This document shows, piece by piece, positions 1 to 8,905 of a stretch of 64,000 bases of DNA; the stretch's first letter is position 1, and every line of letters begins with the position of its first letter. Below the pieces are notes generated by a model that had not been told where the DNA came from, did no database searches, and was given only the letters and a program-made list of their open reading frames with translations. Position numbers and translations under genes: made by a program. The DNA is from Trueperella pyogenes (lineage in GTDB: Bacteria; Actinomycetota; Actinomycetes; Actinomycetales; Actinomycetaceae): NCBI RefSeq assembly GCF_900460345.1, contig NZ_UHHW01000002.1:682001-746000 (forward strand). The letters are read 5' to 3'.

Positions 1-157
1 GATGGGTGGCGCCGCCGGGGCTACTACCGCCTACGCCAATGCAGGCGCGACTGCTTCTGCCACGACTTCGGCCGCCGCGCAGGAAGTGGAACAACCCAGT
101 GACAAGGAAACTAGTGATGCCGTAGGCTCGGCGGCGTCGAAGCGAGAGGAGGCGTGA
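1..157 (+). CDS. ABC transporter permease, C-terminal end (partial)
   Basis: Reading from base 2, an open frame of about 51 codons runs off the left edge and stops at TGA 155-157. The visible tail is Ala/Thr-rich and then charged, ending in SKREEA, with no membrane segment. It looks like the cytoplasmic tail of a longer protein. Its stop lies 2 nt before the next start and the next gene is a nucleoside/sugar-type ABC permease. Such operons carry two permeases in a row, so this is inferred to be the first of the pair. The fragment itself has no diagnostic motif. Confidence 0.5.
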   Translation, partial: MGGAAGATTAYANAGATASATTSAAAQEVEQPSDKETSDAVGSAASKREEA

Positions 158-159
158 GC

Positions 160-1476
160 ATGACTGCTATCGATCTGACCAAAGCATCACAGGGCGCTGC
201 ATCGCCCGAGGGTGACGTGAAAGAGAAAATCAGCTGGAAGTTACCGGTCACTTTCACCTTTGCTTCACTCCTGTTGCTCTTCTTTACGACGACGGCGTCG
301 GGCGAGACGGTATTCCGTCTCAATGACCACTATTCGCATGTCGAGATTCCCGACTTCGGCATTCCCGCCGTGATGACCCTCGCGATTCTGCTCGTCGCCA
401 CGATGGCGGCCACGCTGTGGTCCTACGTGTCCGCGGTAGCCAGGGGCCGATACGGGCGCACGGGGCGGATCCTCGATGGCGTGGCTACCGCAGTGGTTGC
501 ACTCAGTGTCATCTTGGGCTTCCTCGTCTTTGCAGGCGCTGATTCGGCCGGAGCTGTCACGTTGACATCCACCCTCGCCATCACCGTTGCGATCTCGACT
601 CCGCTGATCTTCGGATCGCTGTCGGGCGTGGTGAGCGAACGCGTCGGCGTCGTCAATATCGCTATCGAGGGCGACCTGCTCGTCGGCGCGTTCACCGGCG
701 TGATGGTGGCCAGCTACTTCCATAGCTCGACTCTCGGGCTCATAGCGGCCCCGATCGCCGGAGCTTTCATCGGCTCTCTGCTCGCGCTGTTCTCCGTCAA
801 ATACGGCGTGGATCAGATCATCGTCGGCGTCGTCCTCAACGTGCTCGCCCTGGGCCTGACTACCTTCTTCTACGGGACGCTCATGAGTGGCGAGGGCCAG
901 GCGGTGTTCAACACCAATCAGTACTCCCTGCACCCCATCAGGATCCCGGTTCTGGCCGATATTCCTGTGATCGGCCCGATGTTCTTCGCACAGACGGTCC
1001 TGGTCTACATCATGTACATCATGATTGTGTTGCTGACCATCTTCCTTTTCCGCTCCCGTTGGGGCCTGCGGATGAGGGCGTGTGGCGAGCACCCGAAGGC
1101 TGCCGACACGGTGGGCATCAAGGTAAACCGCACGCGTGCACTCAATACCATTTTCGCCTCGGCGATTGCGGGTTTGGGCGGCGCATTCTTCACCTTGGGC
1201 AATGGACTTGGCTTTACCGAGAACATGTCGGCCGGCAACGGATACATCGCCCTCGCGGCTATGATCCTTGGAAAGTGGCATCCGCTCGGTGCGCTGGCGG
1301 CGTCGGTGATGTTCGGCTTTGCAAAGTCGGTCGCGTTGCTGATGCCGAGCCTGAACTCCGCGATTCCTTCCGAGCTCGTCAACATGATCCCTTACGTGAT
1401 CACGATCGTCGCCGTGGCTGGCTTCGTCGGCAAGTCCAGGCCGCCGGCTGCTGAGAACATCCCTTACCTGAAGTAA
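160..1476 (+). CDS. ABC transporter permease, nucleoside/simple-sugar type
   Basis: A 438-residue polytopic membrane protein of the BPD_transp_2 permease family (NupQ/YufQ-like). There are hydrophobic segments around residues 28-45, 70-92 and 115-135 and a dense block from about 140 to 430. The stretch SGVVSERVGVVNIAIEGDLL near residue 165 and the GLRMRACGEHPKAADTVGI loop near 305 are typical of this family and contact the ATPase. The ATG at 160 is preferred over the GTG at 154 because AGAGGAGG at 145-152 lies 7 nt upstream of it. The TAA stop overlaps the ATG of cytidine deaminase by one base. Together with the salvage enzymes downstream this suggests nucleoside import. The exact substrate is inferred. 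Confidence 0.88.
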   Translation: MTAIDLTKASQGAASPEGDVKEKISWKLPVTFTFASLLLLFFTTTASGETVFRLNDHYSHVEIPDFGIPAVMTLAILLVATMAATLWSYVSAVARGRYGRTGRILDGVATAVVALSVILGFLVFAGADSAGAVTLTSTLAITVAISTPLIFGSLSGVVSERVGVVNIAIEGDLLVGAFTGVMVASYFHSSTLGLIAAPIAGAFIGSLLALFSVKYGVDQIIVGVVLNVLALGLTTFFYGTLMSGEGQAVFNTNQYSLHPIRIPVLADIPVIGPMFFAQTVLVYIMYIMIVLLTIFLFRSRWGLRMRACGEHPKAADTVGIKVNRTRALNTIFASAIAGLGGAFFTLGNGLGFTENMSAGNGYIALAAMILGKWHPLGALAASVMFGFAKSVALLMPSLNSAIPSELVNMIPYVITIVAVAGFVGKSRPPAAENIPYLK

Positions 1477-1913
1477 TGAATATCGACTGGGACGCTCTCA
1501 AAGAGCTAGCGATTGACGCAATGAAAAGCGCCTACGCCCCCTACTCGGGATATCCCGTGGGGGCGGCAGGCGTGACCACCGATGGCCGGTACGTCTCGGG
1601 CTGCAATGTTGAGAACGCCTCGCTCGGCTTGGGCACGTGTGCGGAGAACGGAATGATCTCCGCGCTCGTGCGCGCCGGTGGGGGACAGCTCGCCGCGGTG
1701 TGGTGCGTGAACGGTAACGGGGAGACGATCGTCCCGTGTGGACGGTGCCGTCAGTTGCTGTTCGAGTTTGGTGGGCCAGACCTGCTGGTGAACATGCCAG
1801 AAGGCGGCCCCCAGCCGATGACGTACGTGCTCCCGCAGGCCTTTGGCCCGCGCTCGCTGACCGAATTCCCTGGTAGCGCGGGTAACGTCGACCTGTCGAA
1901 AACCATTTTCTAG
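1476..1913 (+). CDS. cdd: cytidine deaminase
   Basis: A 145-residue zinc enzyme that hydrolytically deaminates cytidine and deoxycytidine to uridine and deoxyuridine in pyrimidine salvage. The CAEN motif supplies a zinc-ligand Cys55 and proton-shuttle Glu57. PCGRC supplies zinc ligands Cys88 and Cys91, as in the homotetrameric three-cysteine class. Length is normal (about 130-150). The start ATG shares one base with the stop of the permease, and thymidine phosphorylase follows 15 nt downstream, so the genes are almost certainly co-transcribed and translationally coupled. Confidence 0.95.
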   Translation: MNIDWDALKELAIDAMKSAYAPYSGYPVGAAGVTTDGRYVSGCNVENASLGLGTCAENGMISALVRAGGGQLAAVWCVNGNGETIVPCGRCRQLLFEFGGPDLLVNMPEGGPQPMTYVLPQAFGPRSLTEFPGSAGNVDLSKTIF

Positions 1914-1928
1914 TGAAAGAACTCAAGC

Positions 1929-3215
1929 ATGACTGAAAAGTTTGATATCGTTGACATCATCCGCGCCAAGCGAAACAAGGGCAAGCTCTCGCTTGACGAA
2001 ATCAACTGGACTATCGACGCCTACACGCGCGGCGTCGTCGGCGACGAACAGATGGCCGCACTGGCGATGGCGATCTTCCTCAACGGGATGGATCGCGAAG
2101 AGATCGCCCAATGGACCCAAGCGATGATCAACTCCGGCGAGCGGATGGACTTCAAGTCTCTCGGTAAACCGACGGCGGATAAACACTCCACCGGCGGCGT
2201 CGGCGATAAGATCACCCTCCCGCTCGCACCGCTCGTCTCCGTCTACGGCGTCGCTGTTCCGCAGCTGTCGGGTCGCGGATTGGGGCACACGGGCGGCACG
2301 CTCGATAAGCTCGAGGCCATCCCCGGCTGGCGCGCGGACCTCACCAATGAAGAGATCATGCACCAGCTGGGCAAGGGCTGCGGCGCAGTCGTGTGTGCAG
2401 CGGGTTCCGGGCTCGCCCCCGCGGACAAGAAGCTGTACGCGCTGCGCGACGTCACTGCCACGGTCGATTGCATCCCGCTCATCGCCTCCTCGATCATGTC
2501 GAAGAAGATCGCGGAGGGGACGGATTCTCTCGTCCTCGACGTCAAGGTCGGCTCTGGGGCTTTCATGAAGGACCTCGACATGGCCCGCGAGCTGGCTCGC
2601 ACCATGGTCGATCTTGGTACAGACGCAGGAGTCAAGACCGCCGCGCTGCTCACTGACATGTCTACACCACTCGGACTCAAAGTCGGCAACGCTCCCGAGA
2701 TCGCCGAATCGGTGGAAGTTCTTGCAGGTGGCGGCCCGGCCGACGTCGTCGAACTCACCCTGGCCCTCGCGCGCGAGATGTTGACGGCGGCAGGCCAGCC
2801 GGATGCAGATATCGAGGAAGCCCTCAAGGACGGTCGCGCCATGGACAAGTGGCGGCAGATGATCCGCGAGCAAGATGGCGACCCCGATGCGCCGTTGCCC
2901 GTCGCCAAGCACACCCACGACGTTCTCGCTGAGGAGGACGGTACACTCACCAAGCTCGACGCCCTGGCTGTCGGCGTGGCATCGTGGCGTCTGGGTGCAG
3001 GCCGCGCCTCGAAGGGCGAAGCTGTCCAGTTGGCCGCAGGTATCGAGCTTTACAAGAAGCCGGGCGACACGGTCAAGAAGGGCGATAAGCTCATGACCTT
3101 CCACACCGACGAAGAAGGCCGCATCCCGCGCGCGCTCGAATCCCTCGAGGGCGGCATCGAGATCGGCGCACACTACACGCCGACCAAGTCGGTTATCTTG
3201 GATCGAATCTCCTAG
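1929..3215 (+). CDS. deoA: thymidine phosphorylase / pyrimidine-nucleoside phosphorylase
   Basis: A 428-residue enzyme that phosphorolyses thymidine or deoxyuridine (and in Pdp-type enzymes uridine) to the base and (deoxy)ribose-1-phosphate. The phosphate-binding signature KHSTGGVGDK lies near residue 84 and SGRGLGHTGGTLDKLE near residue 112. Both are hallmarks of the family. The C-terminal domain (about 345-425) has the usual alpha/beta hammerhead with the GDTVKKGDKL segment. Upstream cdd makes deoxyuridine and downstream deoC consumes deoxyribose-5-phosphate, which fits. The stop TAG shares its G with the next gene's GTG start. Whether it is DeoA or Pdp by specificity cannot be decided from sequence alone. 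Confidence 0.93.
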   Translation: MTEKFDIVDIIRAKRNKGKLSLDEINWTIDAYTRGVVGDEQMAALAMAIFLNGMDREEIAQWTQAMINSGERMDFKSLGKPTADKHSTGGVGDKITLPLAPLVSVYGVAVPQLSGRGLGHTGGTLDKLEAIPGWRADLTNEEIMHQLGKGCGAVVCAAGSGLAPADKKLYALRDVTATVDCIPLIASSIMSKKIAEGTDSLVLDVKVGSGAFMKDLDMARELARTMVDLGTDAGVKTAALLTDMSTPLGLKVGNAPEIAESVEVLAGGGPADVVELTLALAREMLTAAGQPDADIEEALKDGRAMDKWRQMIREQDGDPDAPLPVAKHTHDVLAEEDGTLTKLDALAVGVASWRLGAGRASKGEAVQLAAGIELYKKPGDTVKKGDKLMTFHTDEEGRIPRALESLEGGIEIGAHYTPTKSVILDRIS

Positions 3216-3937
3216 TGAACCTATCTGCTATCCTGGCGCGGCTCGCCCCGCCCGTTGTCACTCCAATCCAGTTTTCGTGGCCACAAGACTACGTGGCCGA
3301 GGACTGGTTCACCGACGACGCCGAGGGCGAGCCGCTCACCGTGGGTGGCAGGTTGTTACGCCAGTCCTCGCCGCGTACCTGTGGCGCGATGGTCGCCGTC
3401 GTTAGCCGCATGCTCATGGAAGAGGACTTTCGGGCGCGTTTGCGCAACGTTCACGACGTCGAAGCGGGGCTCTACCGGGATCTTCGCCGGGACGCCGTTG
3501 GACCCATCTCGTGGCCAGCCTGCCTCGGGACGCCTCCGTGGCGACTGGCACACATGCTTTCCGCCCATGCGCAGAGGTGGCCTGGCGTTCCGGCCGTGTC
3601 ATACCGGAGTATTCCCGTCGATACGGGGACAGACAGCGGTAAGGCAATCCTGCAATGGGTATGGCACGCTGTAGGCGTAGGGTTACCGGTGCCGCTCTAT
3701 ACCGGCGGAGATATCCGCGGCGGGCTAAGCCATGCCGTTCCACGACACGTCGTCCTTGCGCTTCCTGCCACGGACGATGCACCAGAATTATCGATTTACG
3801 ATCCGGGGACGGGACATGTTTATCGCGTCCCCATTTTTTCAATGGCGCAACGGTCAACGCCGTTGCCAGCTTTCGGACACTGGACACACCTTGCGTGGGC
3901 AGTGCTCCCTCAACCAATTAGGAGTCACCATGACTGA
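3215..3937 (+). CDS. putative C39-like cysteine peptidase, unusual operon member
   Basis: A 240-residue protein of unknown substrate, starting at GTG 3215 (TAGTG overlap with deoA) and overlapping deoC by 8 nt. The frame is high GC and coupled on both sides, so it is a real gene. [16 protein letters not shown] near residue 50 resembles the nucleophile Cys region of C39/papain-like peptidases. [10 protein letters not shown] (about residue 174) followed by [13 protein letters not shown] (about 190) resembles the His...Asp/Asn part of a triad, and [13 protein letters not shown] near the end fits the last strand. No signal peptide or membrane segment is evident, so it should act in the cytoplasm. 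The fold assignment is an inference from motif order. Why it sits in a nucleoside salvage operon is unclear. Confidence 0.55.
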   Translation: MNLSAILARLAPPVVTPIQFSWPQDYVAEDWFTDDAEGEPLTVGGRLLRQSSPRTCGAMVAVVSRMLMEEDFRARLRNVHDVEAGLYRDLRRDAVGPISWPACLGTPPWRLAHMLSAHAQRWPGVPAVSYRSIPVDTGTDSGKAILQWVWHAVGVGLPVPLYTGGDIRGGLSHAVPRHVVLALPATDDAPELSIYDPGTGHVYRVPIFSMAQRSTPLPAFGHWTHLAWAVLPQPIRSHHD

Positions 3938-4583
3938 TGTTGCAAAGATGATTGACCACACCCTGCTCAAGCCCGAGGCCACGATCGCCGACGTCGCCAA
4001 ACTGGTGGAAGACGCCAAGGAGCTCGGCACCTACTCGGTGTGCGTCTCCCCGTCGATGCTTCCGCTGCCTGAAGATATCGAGCTCGGGGACGTCAAGCTC
4101 TGCGTGGTCGTCGGTTTCCCCTCGGGCGCCGTCGCCTCCGAGATCAAAGCTGCTGAGGCTGCGCGTGCGGTCGCGGCGGGCGCCGATGAGGTGGACATGG
4201 TCATCAACATCGGCTACGCCAAGGAACACGACTGGGACGCCCTGGCCTACGATATCGCCGTTGTCCGCGACGCGATCCCGTACGCCGTCCTCAAGGTCAT
4301 CATTGAGTCTGCAGCGCTCACAGACGAAGAGATCGTCGAGGCCTGCAAGTGCGCCATGGAAGCAAGTGCGGACTTCGTCAAGACTTCCACGGGCTTCCAC
4401 CCAGCAGGTGGCGCCTCGACCCATGCGGTCAAGCTCATGCGCGAGACCGTGGGCGAAGAGCTCGAGGTGAAGGCTTCTGGCGGCATTCGCGACGCCGAAA
4501 CCGCGAAGGCCATGATCGAGGCCGGTGCAACGCGCCTGGGCCTGTCCTCCTCGCGCGCGATCATCGAGGGCTTCGCCGAGTAG
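3930..4583 (+). CDS. deoC: deoxyribose-phosphate aldolase
   Basis: A 217-residue class I aldolase that cleaves 2-deoxyribose-5-phosphate to glyceraldehyde-3-phosphate and acetaldehyde, the last step of deoxynucleoside breakdown. The start at ATG 3930 is chosen because AGGAG lies at 3920-3924 and the protein then begins [16 protein letters not shown], the usual N-terminus. An upstream in-frame extension has no homologous sequence. The Schiff-base lysine is Lys151 in FVKTSTGF and the second active-site lysine is Lys181 in [11 protein letters not shown]. It is the last gene of the operon, followed 12 nt later by a strong terminator. No repressor gene is visible nearby. Confidence 0.95.
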   Translation: MTDVAKMIDHTLLKPEATIADVAKLVEDAKELGTYSVCVSPSMLPLPEDIELGDVKLCVVVGFPSGAVASEIKAAEAARAVAAGADEVDMVINIGYAKEHDWDALAYDIAVVRDAIPYAVLKVIIESAALTDEEIVEACKCAMEASADFVKTSTGFHPAGGASTHAVKLMRETVGEELEVKASGGIRDAETAKAMIEAGATRLGLSSSRAIIEGFAE

Positions 4584-4594
4584 TATCGGGCAAT

Positions 4595-4630
4595 AAGGTG
4601 GGGGTTTACTGTGGTAAGCCCCCACCTTTT
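4595..4630 (+). terminator. intrinsic terminator of the nucleoside salvage operon
   Basis: Perfect 10-bp inverted repeat AAGGTGGGGG / CCCCCACCTT (4595-4604 and 4619-4628) with a 14-nt loop and a short T run, 12 nt after the deoC stop. Confidence 0.85.
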
Positions 4631-4982
4631 GCATAGAGGGCAGTTGCCTGGCGACAGTTCTTTTGAATATACCGACCGCCGGTTCATATATGGGCCTGGT
4701 GGGGCTCAGATTCATGTTTTGTGCCGGAAGTCGAGGTGCCGCATGCCCGGCAGGCCGACGCGCCCCACGACGCCGGTGGCGTGCTACACGGAGCGCCATG
4801 CAATAGCGTCGGCAGCCGTTGGATTTGGGCAAGCAGAACCCGCCTATGACGACTTACTCAGACCTGCTTAAAGCTCCAGAATCTATACCATCGGCGTTAT
4901 CGCGCATCGGTCGTGCGAGCTCTTCATGCAGATTTGCTGTCCAAAGGTAGGTAGAAGAGCTGTCAGCTGACAGGACCGGCAG
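4631..4982. other. gene-less stretch between deoC and the MFS gene
   Basis: About 350 bp with no convincing gene. Short open frames exist on the + strand (for example ATG at 4846, 34 codons) but show no recognisable family or ribosome binding site. Near the right end, 4960-4973 is a perfect 14-bp palindrome (CTGTCAGCTGACAG) placed just after the MFS stop. It could form a weak stem ending that transcript. Confidence 0.5.
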
Positions 4983-6218
4983 CTAGCGCTTTGCGAGTTC
5001 GCGCAGCTTCGGATGGGAGAAGCTTAAGAGCGACGCAACGGCCAGTAGCCCTATCGTGACGCTTAGAGGGAGGAGCGGGTGTACTCCGTACAAGGCGGTA
5101 GCCGAAACTGGTGCGACGGCAAAGGCGATACCGTTGTTAGAGTTCACTAGTCCAGCTAGGCTGCCCTGCTCCTGAGGGCTGAGCTCCATGGTCGGACCAG
5201 CAGTGTACCCTGGCACTGCTAACCCTACCCCCAGGCCGAAGAGCACCGTGGCCAAACCGAACAAGATATAGGAGTGTCCAGGGAGGAAGAGGGCTACACC
5301 GATAAGCGTTAAGAGCAGGCCTCGTCTGAGAAGCTGAACGGAATTCCATCCAAGTTTTGCTGCCAACCCCGCCTGGGAGAAAACCAACATGATGGACATC
5401 AACACCATGTAAATAGCGGTCACGCTGACGGTCTGTTCAGAGGGAAGAGAGAAGCGGTCTTGAATGATGAAACCCAACAGGGTCGAGATGGATGCAAACA
5501 TCAGATAAATCATGAGTCCGCTGATCAAGAATGGGAAGACACGTGGATCAAAGTATGAAATAGTGGTCGGCCTCGCGGGGGCTGCCAGCGTATCTTCGGG
5601 TTGAAAGAGGACGGCCAACACAATGATGCCGAATAGCATCATCAGTGGCATCGCGATCAGCGGCAGCATTAGCCCACCAGTGGCAGCCAATACGCCGCCG
5701 AGCACTGTTCCTAGAACCATGGAGATTGTGGTGGAAGCGCCAATCCCGCCTACTGCCTTGACTCGCTGGGGCTCGTCTTCCGTGTGAGTGACTAGATGCG
5801 TCTGCACTGTGGGGGAAACCGCCGAAATGGCAGAACCATAAATCACTCCTCTAGCGATGAGGAAAGCAATAACCATCGACGGTCCTACCCAGATACCTCG
5901 CATACCCAGGTCAGAAATCGTCGCTACACATGCTAGAGCCAACATGGCGATGGTCATCGAAATCAGCAGAATCTTCTTAGCCCCGTGCCGCTGAGAGGCC
6001 TTGCCCCAAAACGGGCTCGTTAACGCCAACATAATTGCGGCTAGGGAAATTGCTGCTCCCATGTGCCATTCTTTCATTCCCAATTCACGCGCCAAGGGCG
6101 CGATCAAAGGATTAAGTAGCATCTGGCCCATCAACGCCAGCATCAATGTGGCGTATACGATAGGCGCTTGAGCAGCCTTGGGTAGGGTCACCTTTCGCTT
6201 CACGGTTTCAGTATCCAT
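4983..6218 (-). CDS. MFS transporter, probable drug efflux
   Basis: A 411-residue protein with about 12 hydrophobic segments. The cytoplasmic loop 2-3 motif A is recognisable as GKASQRHGAKKIL near residue 73. The family exports small hydrophobic compounds by proton antiport, but the substrate is unknown. The start is taken as ATG 6218 because AAAAAGG lies 8 nt upstream; a GTG at 6221 is possible. The gene is divergent from a TetR-family regulator and both promoters lie in the 90 bp between them. That interval is filled by a palindrome, so TetR most likely represses this exporter and is relieved by its substrate. Base composition is a little more AT-rich than the neighbouring operons. Confidence 0.85.
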   Translation of the reverse strand: MDTETVKRKVTLPKAAQAPIVYATLMLALMGQMLLNPLIAPLARELGMKEWHMGAAISLAAIMLALTSPFWGKASQRHGAKKILLISMTIAMLALACVATISDLGMRGIWVGPSMVIAFLIARGVIYGSAISAVSPTVQTHLVTHTEDEPQRVKAVGGIGASTTISMVLGTVLGGVLAATGGLMLPLIAMPLMMLFGIIVLAVLFQPEDTLAAPARPTTISYFDPRVFPFLISGLMIYLMFASISTLLGFIIQDRFSLPSEQTVSVTAIYMVLMSIMLVFSQAGLAAKLGWNSVQLLRRGLLLTLIGVALFLPGHSYILFGLATVLFGLGVGLAVPGYTAGPTMELSPQEQGSLAGLVNSNNGIAFAVAPVSATALYGVHPLLPLSVTIGLLAVASLLSFSHPKLRELAKR

Positions 6219-6233
6219 CACGATTACCTTTTT

Positions 6234-6279
6234 AGAGCAGTGGTCTACTTTTTATATGGCTATAGTAGACCGCTGCTCT
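6234..6279. promoter_or_regulatory. large palindromic operator between MFS and TetR genes
   Basis: Two 16-bp arms, AGAGCAGTGGTCTACT at 6234-6249 and AGTAGACCGCTGCTCT at 6264-6279, are inverted repeats with one mismatch and a 14-bp AT-rich centre. The centre contains TATA-like hexamers on both strands. This is the expected site for the divergent TetR regulator to repress both genes. Confidence 0.75.
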
Positions 6280-6308
6280 ATTTGATGCAATTGATTACCA
6301 TGGGAAGT

Positions 6309-7076
6309 ATGAGTACACAGAAAGTCAGTACCGGCAAACGTGTTGGCCTGAACCGAGAGGTCATCGTCGCTAAGGCTCTGGAGATAACTGCGCGTGAGGG
6401 GCTAGACGGTTGGTCTATGCGCGAGCTAAGTAGTGAACTCGGTGTTGTCAACTCAGTGCTCTACCACTACTTTTCTTCCAAAGATGATCTGTGCGACGCC
6501 GTCGTCGACCACGTGCTGCGCAAGATTGACCTGCCGGACGAAAATCTTGAATGGAAAGCATGGTTTACCGCTCTGCTACACAGTGCGCGCCCTGTGCTTA
6601 CGATATACCCAGGAGTGGTCGACCGCTTCAAACTTGGCCGCTACACCTCGACCATCATTCCCTGTGTGGATCTCGCCTGCCAAAAGCTGCTTGAAGCGGG
6701 TTTCGGCGTCCTTGCTCCTTTGGCGCTCTCAATGATCGCGAACGTCACCATCCAAACCATCAGCGCTCGCAACATGCGCATTCCCGGCCACAACGCCTCG
6801 AGCCAAGACGTCGAAGGGATGCTCAACCATTTCTCCGTCATGGCGCAAAGCTCGCCTGGCATGGCGCTGATGGTGCATGGGTTTTTCGAGCATCTCATCG
6901 ACAGCGAAAACGAACAGGCTGTGAGCAATGCATATTTTGATCTCATTGTTGCCTCCCTGCTTGACGGCCTTGAAAATGTCATGATTCCCCAAGCAGAACA
7001 GGCTGCCCAGGCGTTCCCATGCTGTGACGGCAAAATCAATTCCCGAACGTCATCTCCTGATGAGACCGCACCCTAG
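6309..7076 (+). CDS. TetR family transcriptional regulator
   Basis: A 255-residue repressor. The N-terminal helix-turn-helix spans about residues 12-60: REVIVAKALEITAREG, then LSSELGVVNSVLYHYFSSKDDL (split across the two recognition helices), ending in the typical YHYFSSKDDL. The C-terminal ligand-binding and dimerisation part is helical with no further recognised motif. The frame extends upstream to 6240, but that would run through the operator. ATG 6300 or 6309 is more likely. I choose 6309 because TACCAT at 6296-6301 stands 7 nt before it, a leaderless layout. It is expected to bind the palindrome at 6234-6279 and control the divergent MFS exporter and itself. Confidence 0.85.
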   Translation: MSTQKVSTGKRVGLNREVIVAKALEITAREGLDGWSMRELSSELGVVNSVLYHYFSSKDDLCDAVVDHVLRKIDLPDENLEWKAWFTALLHSARPVLTIYPGVVDRFKLGRYTSTIIPCVDLACQKLLEAGFGVLAPLALSMIANVTIQTISARNMRIPGHNASSQDVEGMLNHFSVMAQSSPGMALMVHGFFEHLIDSENEQAVSNAYFDLIVASLLDGLENVMIPQAEQAAQAFPCCDGKINSRTSSPDETAP

Positions 7077-7154
7077 CTGCACAAAGATGCGTGCTTACCT
7101 TTGGGGCCGTGAGACTCTACCGTCGTGGGCAACCGCTGCGCTCAGAATAAACGT

Positions 7155-7200
7155 CTCCCCGGAAGGAAGAGCTGAATGAGTCAGCCCAACTTCCGGGGAG
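7155..7200. terminator. bidirectional terminator-like hairpin
   Basis: A perfect 11-bp inverted repeat (CTCCCCGGAAG at 7155-7165, CTTCCGGGGAG at 7190-7200) encloses a second stem GCTGA/TCAGC. It lies between the convergent TetR and phosphoglucomutase genes. Confidence 0.7.
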
Positions 7201-7222
7201 AAGCTCGCTATAGCGAATAGCC

Positions 7223-8905
7223 CTACAGCGTCAGCATGTGCGACACGTCAGCCTTGAAACGCTCCATGCGCTCTGCTGCGGCTGTGCGAGCCCGCGAGAG
7301 ATCCTCAGCATCTGCGACAGGCACGATAACCTCGAGGTAGCACTTGACTTTAGGTTCTGTGCCAGATGGGCGGACGATGACGCGGTCGCCTTCAGCGGTG
7401 AGGATGCGCAGGGCGTCTGTCGGGGGCAGATCGGGGCTGCCCTCCGACAGATCCTCGATCGAGGCCACAGGCACACCGATAAGCTCAGTTGGCGGCTCCT
7501 TGCGCACCTTAGCCATCGTGGCCGGGATGATCGAGAGGTCATCCACGCGGACCGTCACTGGGGCGGTCAGGTAGACTCCGTGGCGAATCGCCAGCGCGTC
7601 GAGCACGTCCTGGAGGGACTTACCTTCGGCCTTCATCTTGGCAGCCGTGATGGCCAAAACGAGAGCGGCAGAGACGCCGTCCTTGTCCTTAACCAGGTCG
7701 GGGTAGCAGCAGAAACCGATGGCTTCTTCGTAACCGAAGAGGATCTCGGGCGCGCGCGCAATCCACTTGAATCCCGTCAGGGTCGAACGGTAGCCCAGGC
7801 CGTGGACGCGTGCGATCTGCTCGAGGAGCTGTGATGAGACGATAGACGAAGCGAGGGTACCGGCAGTGCCACTAGCCTTCGCGGCGGCGCCGACCTGCTC
7901 GCCGAGGATTGCACCGATCTCGTCGCCAGATAGCTGGCGCCAACCGTTCGGCGTCGGGATTGCGGCTGAGCAACGGTCGGCATCAGGATCGGAGGCGATG
8001 ATGATGTCTGCGTCTACGGCCTGCGCTACCGCGATGGCCTCGTCCAACGCGCCGGCTTCTTCCGGGTTGGGGAACGCCACAGTGGGGAAGGCTGGGTCTG
8101 GTTCAACTTGCGAAGCGACATCGACGACGTCGGCGAAGCCAGCGGCAGCCAGGAGCGGATGGACAAGACTCTTGCCGACTCCGTGCATGGCGGTGTAGAC
8201 GATCTTGAGGTCGCGCGGACCGTCTGCCACCCGCGCCAGAGTGTCGGCGACGTAGTCATCGACGATCGAGGCGGGAATCATGTTCCACCCATCGGCCATC
8301 GGGACCTCGTTGGCCGCAGGGGCGGCCGCGATCTTGGCCGCGATCTCCTTATCCACCGGGGGCACGATCTGCACGCCGTTGCCGTCCGCGGCAGCGGCAC
8401 GCCCGCCGAGGTAGACCTTGTAGCCGTTGTCCTTGGGCGGATTGTGCGAGGCAGTGACCATCACGCCGGCGTCGGCACCGTACTTGCGTACCGCGTAGGC
8501 CAACAGTGGGGTGGGCAGCTTGCCGGGCATAAGGTGTGCGGTGCCACCAGCTGCGGTGACGATCGCGGCGGTATCGCGGGCAAACTCCTCCGAGTGGTAG
8601 CGGGCGTCATATCCAATAACGACGACGAAATCGGGCGTGACCTTCTCCTTCAACCACGCCACGAGACCAGCTGCGGCCCGGCGCACGACCGCCGAATTCA
8701 TGCGATTTGGGCCGGCTTCCATGACGCCGCGTAGGCCGGCGGTGCCGAACTGGAGCGTGCCGGCGAAACGGTCTTCAAGCTCGGCGCTGGCAGCGCTATC
8801 TCCGGCCTCGGCAGCGGCGAGCAGAGCGGCAAGCTCGTTGCGATTTTCCTCGGAGGGATCTGCGCTCATCCATGCGCGTACGTCGTCAAAAAGTGATGTT
8901 GCCAT
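7223..8905 (-). CDS. phospho-sugar mutase (phosphoglucomutase/phosphomannomutase)
   Basis: A 560-residue alpha-D-phosphohexomutase that interconverts sugar 1- and 6-phosphates. The catalytic phosphoserine loop TASHNPPKDNGYK lies near residue 148. The metal-binding loop DPDADR is near 308, the sugar-binding loop FGYEEAIGF near 393 and the phosphate-binding RPSGTEPKVKCY near 514. All four domains are present. FGYEEAIGF is typical of the PGM2/phosphopentomutase-like branch, so it may convert (deoxy)ribose-1-phosphate made by the adjacent nucleoside phosphorylase. Its ATG overlaps the stop of that gene (TAATG), showing tight coupling. Specificity is an inference from the neighbour. Confidence 0.93.
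   Translation of the reverse strand: MATSLFDDVRAWMSADPSEENRNELAALLAAAEAGDSAASAELEDRFAGTLQFGTAGLRGVMEAGPNRMNSAVVRRAAAGLVAWLKEKVTPDFVVVIGYDARYHSEEFARDTAAIVTAAGGTAHLMPGKLPTPLLAYAVRKYGADAGVMVTASHNPPKDNGYKVYLGGRAAAADGNGVQIVPPVDKEIAAKIAAAPAANEVPMADGWNMIPASIVDDYVADTLARVADGPRDLKIVYTAMHGVGKSLVHPLLAAAGFADVVDVASQVEPDPAFPTVAFPNPEEAGALDEAIAVAQAVDADIIIASDPDADRCSAAIPTPNGWRQLSGDEIGAILGEQVGAAAKASGTAGTLASSIVSSQLLEQIARVHGLGYRSTLTGFKWIARAPEILFGYEEAIGFCCYPDLVKDKDGVSAALVLAITAAKMKAEGKSLQDVLDALAIRHGVYLTAPVTVRVDDLSIIPATMAKVRKEPPTELIGVPVASIEDLSEGSPDLPPTDALRILTAEGDRVIVRPSGTEPKVKCYLEVIVPVADAEDLSRARTAAAERMERFKADVSHMLTL

Noticed and set aside
265..1281. Long minus-strand open frame opposite the ABC permease
   Set aside because: Low-complexity His/Arg/Glu composition, no ribosome binding site, and it is the codon-bias shadow of a clearly real gene.
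1923..3173. Minus-strand frame of 416 codons opposite thymidine phosphorylase
   Set aside because: A shadow frame of high-GC coding DNA; no family resemblance, and the + strand gene has full motifs.
4611..4871. 86-codon + frame after deoC
   Set aside because: It starts inside the terminator hairpin and shows no recognisable protein features.
6240..6308. Earliest GTG start of the TetR gene
   Set aside because: It would place coding sequence inside the 46-bp palindrome and adds residues not seen in TetR proteins.
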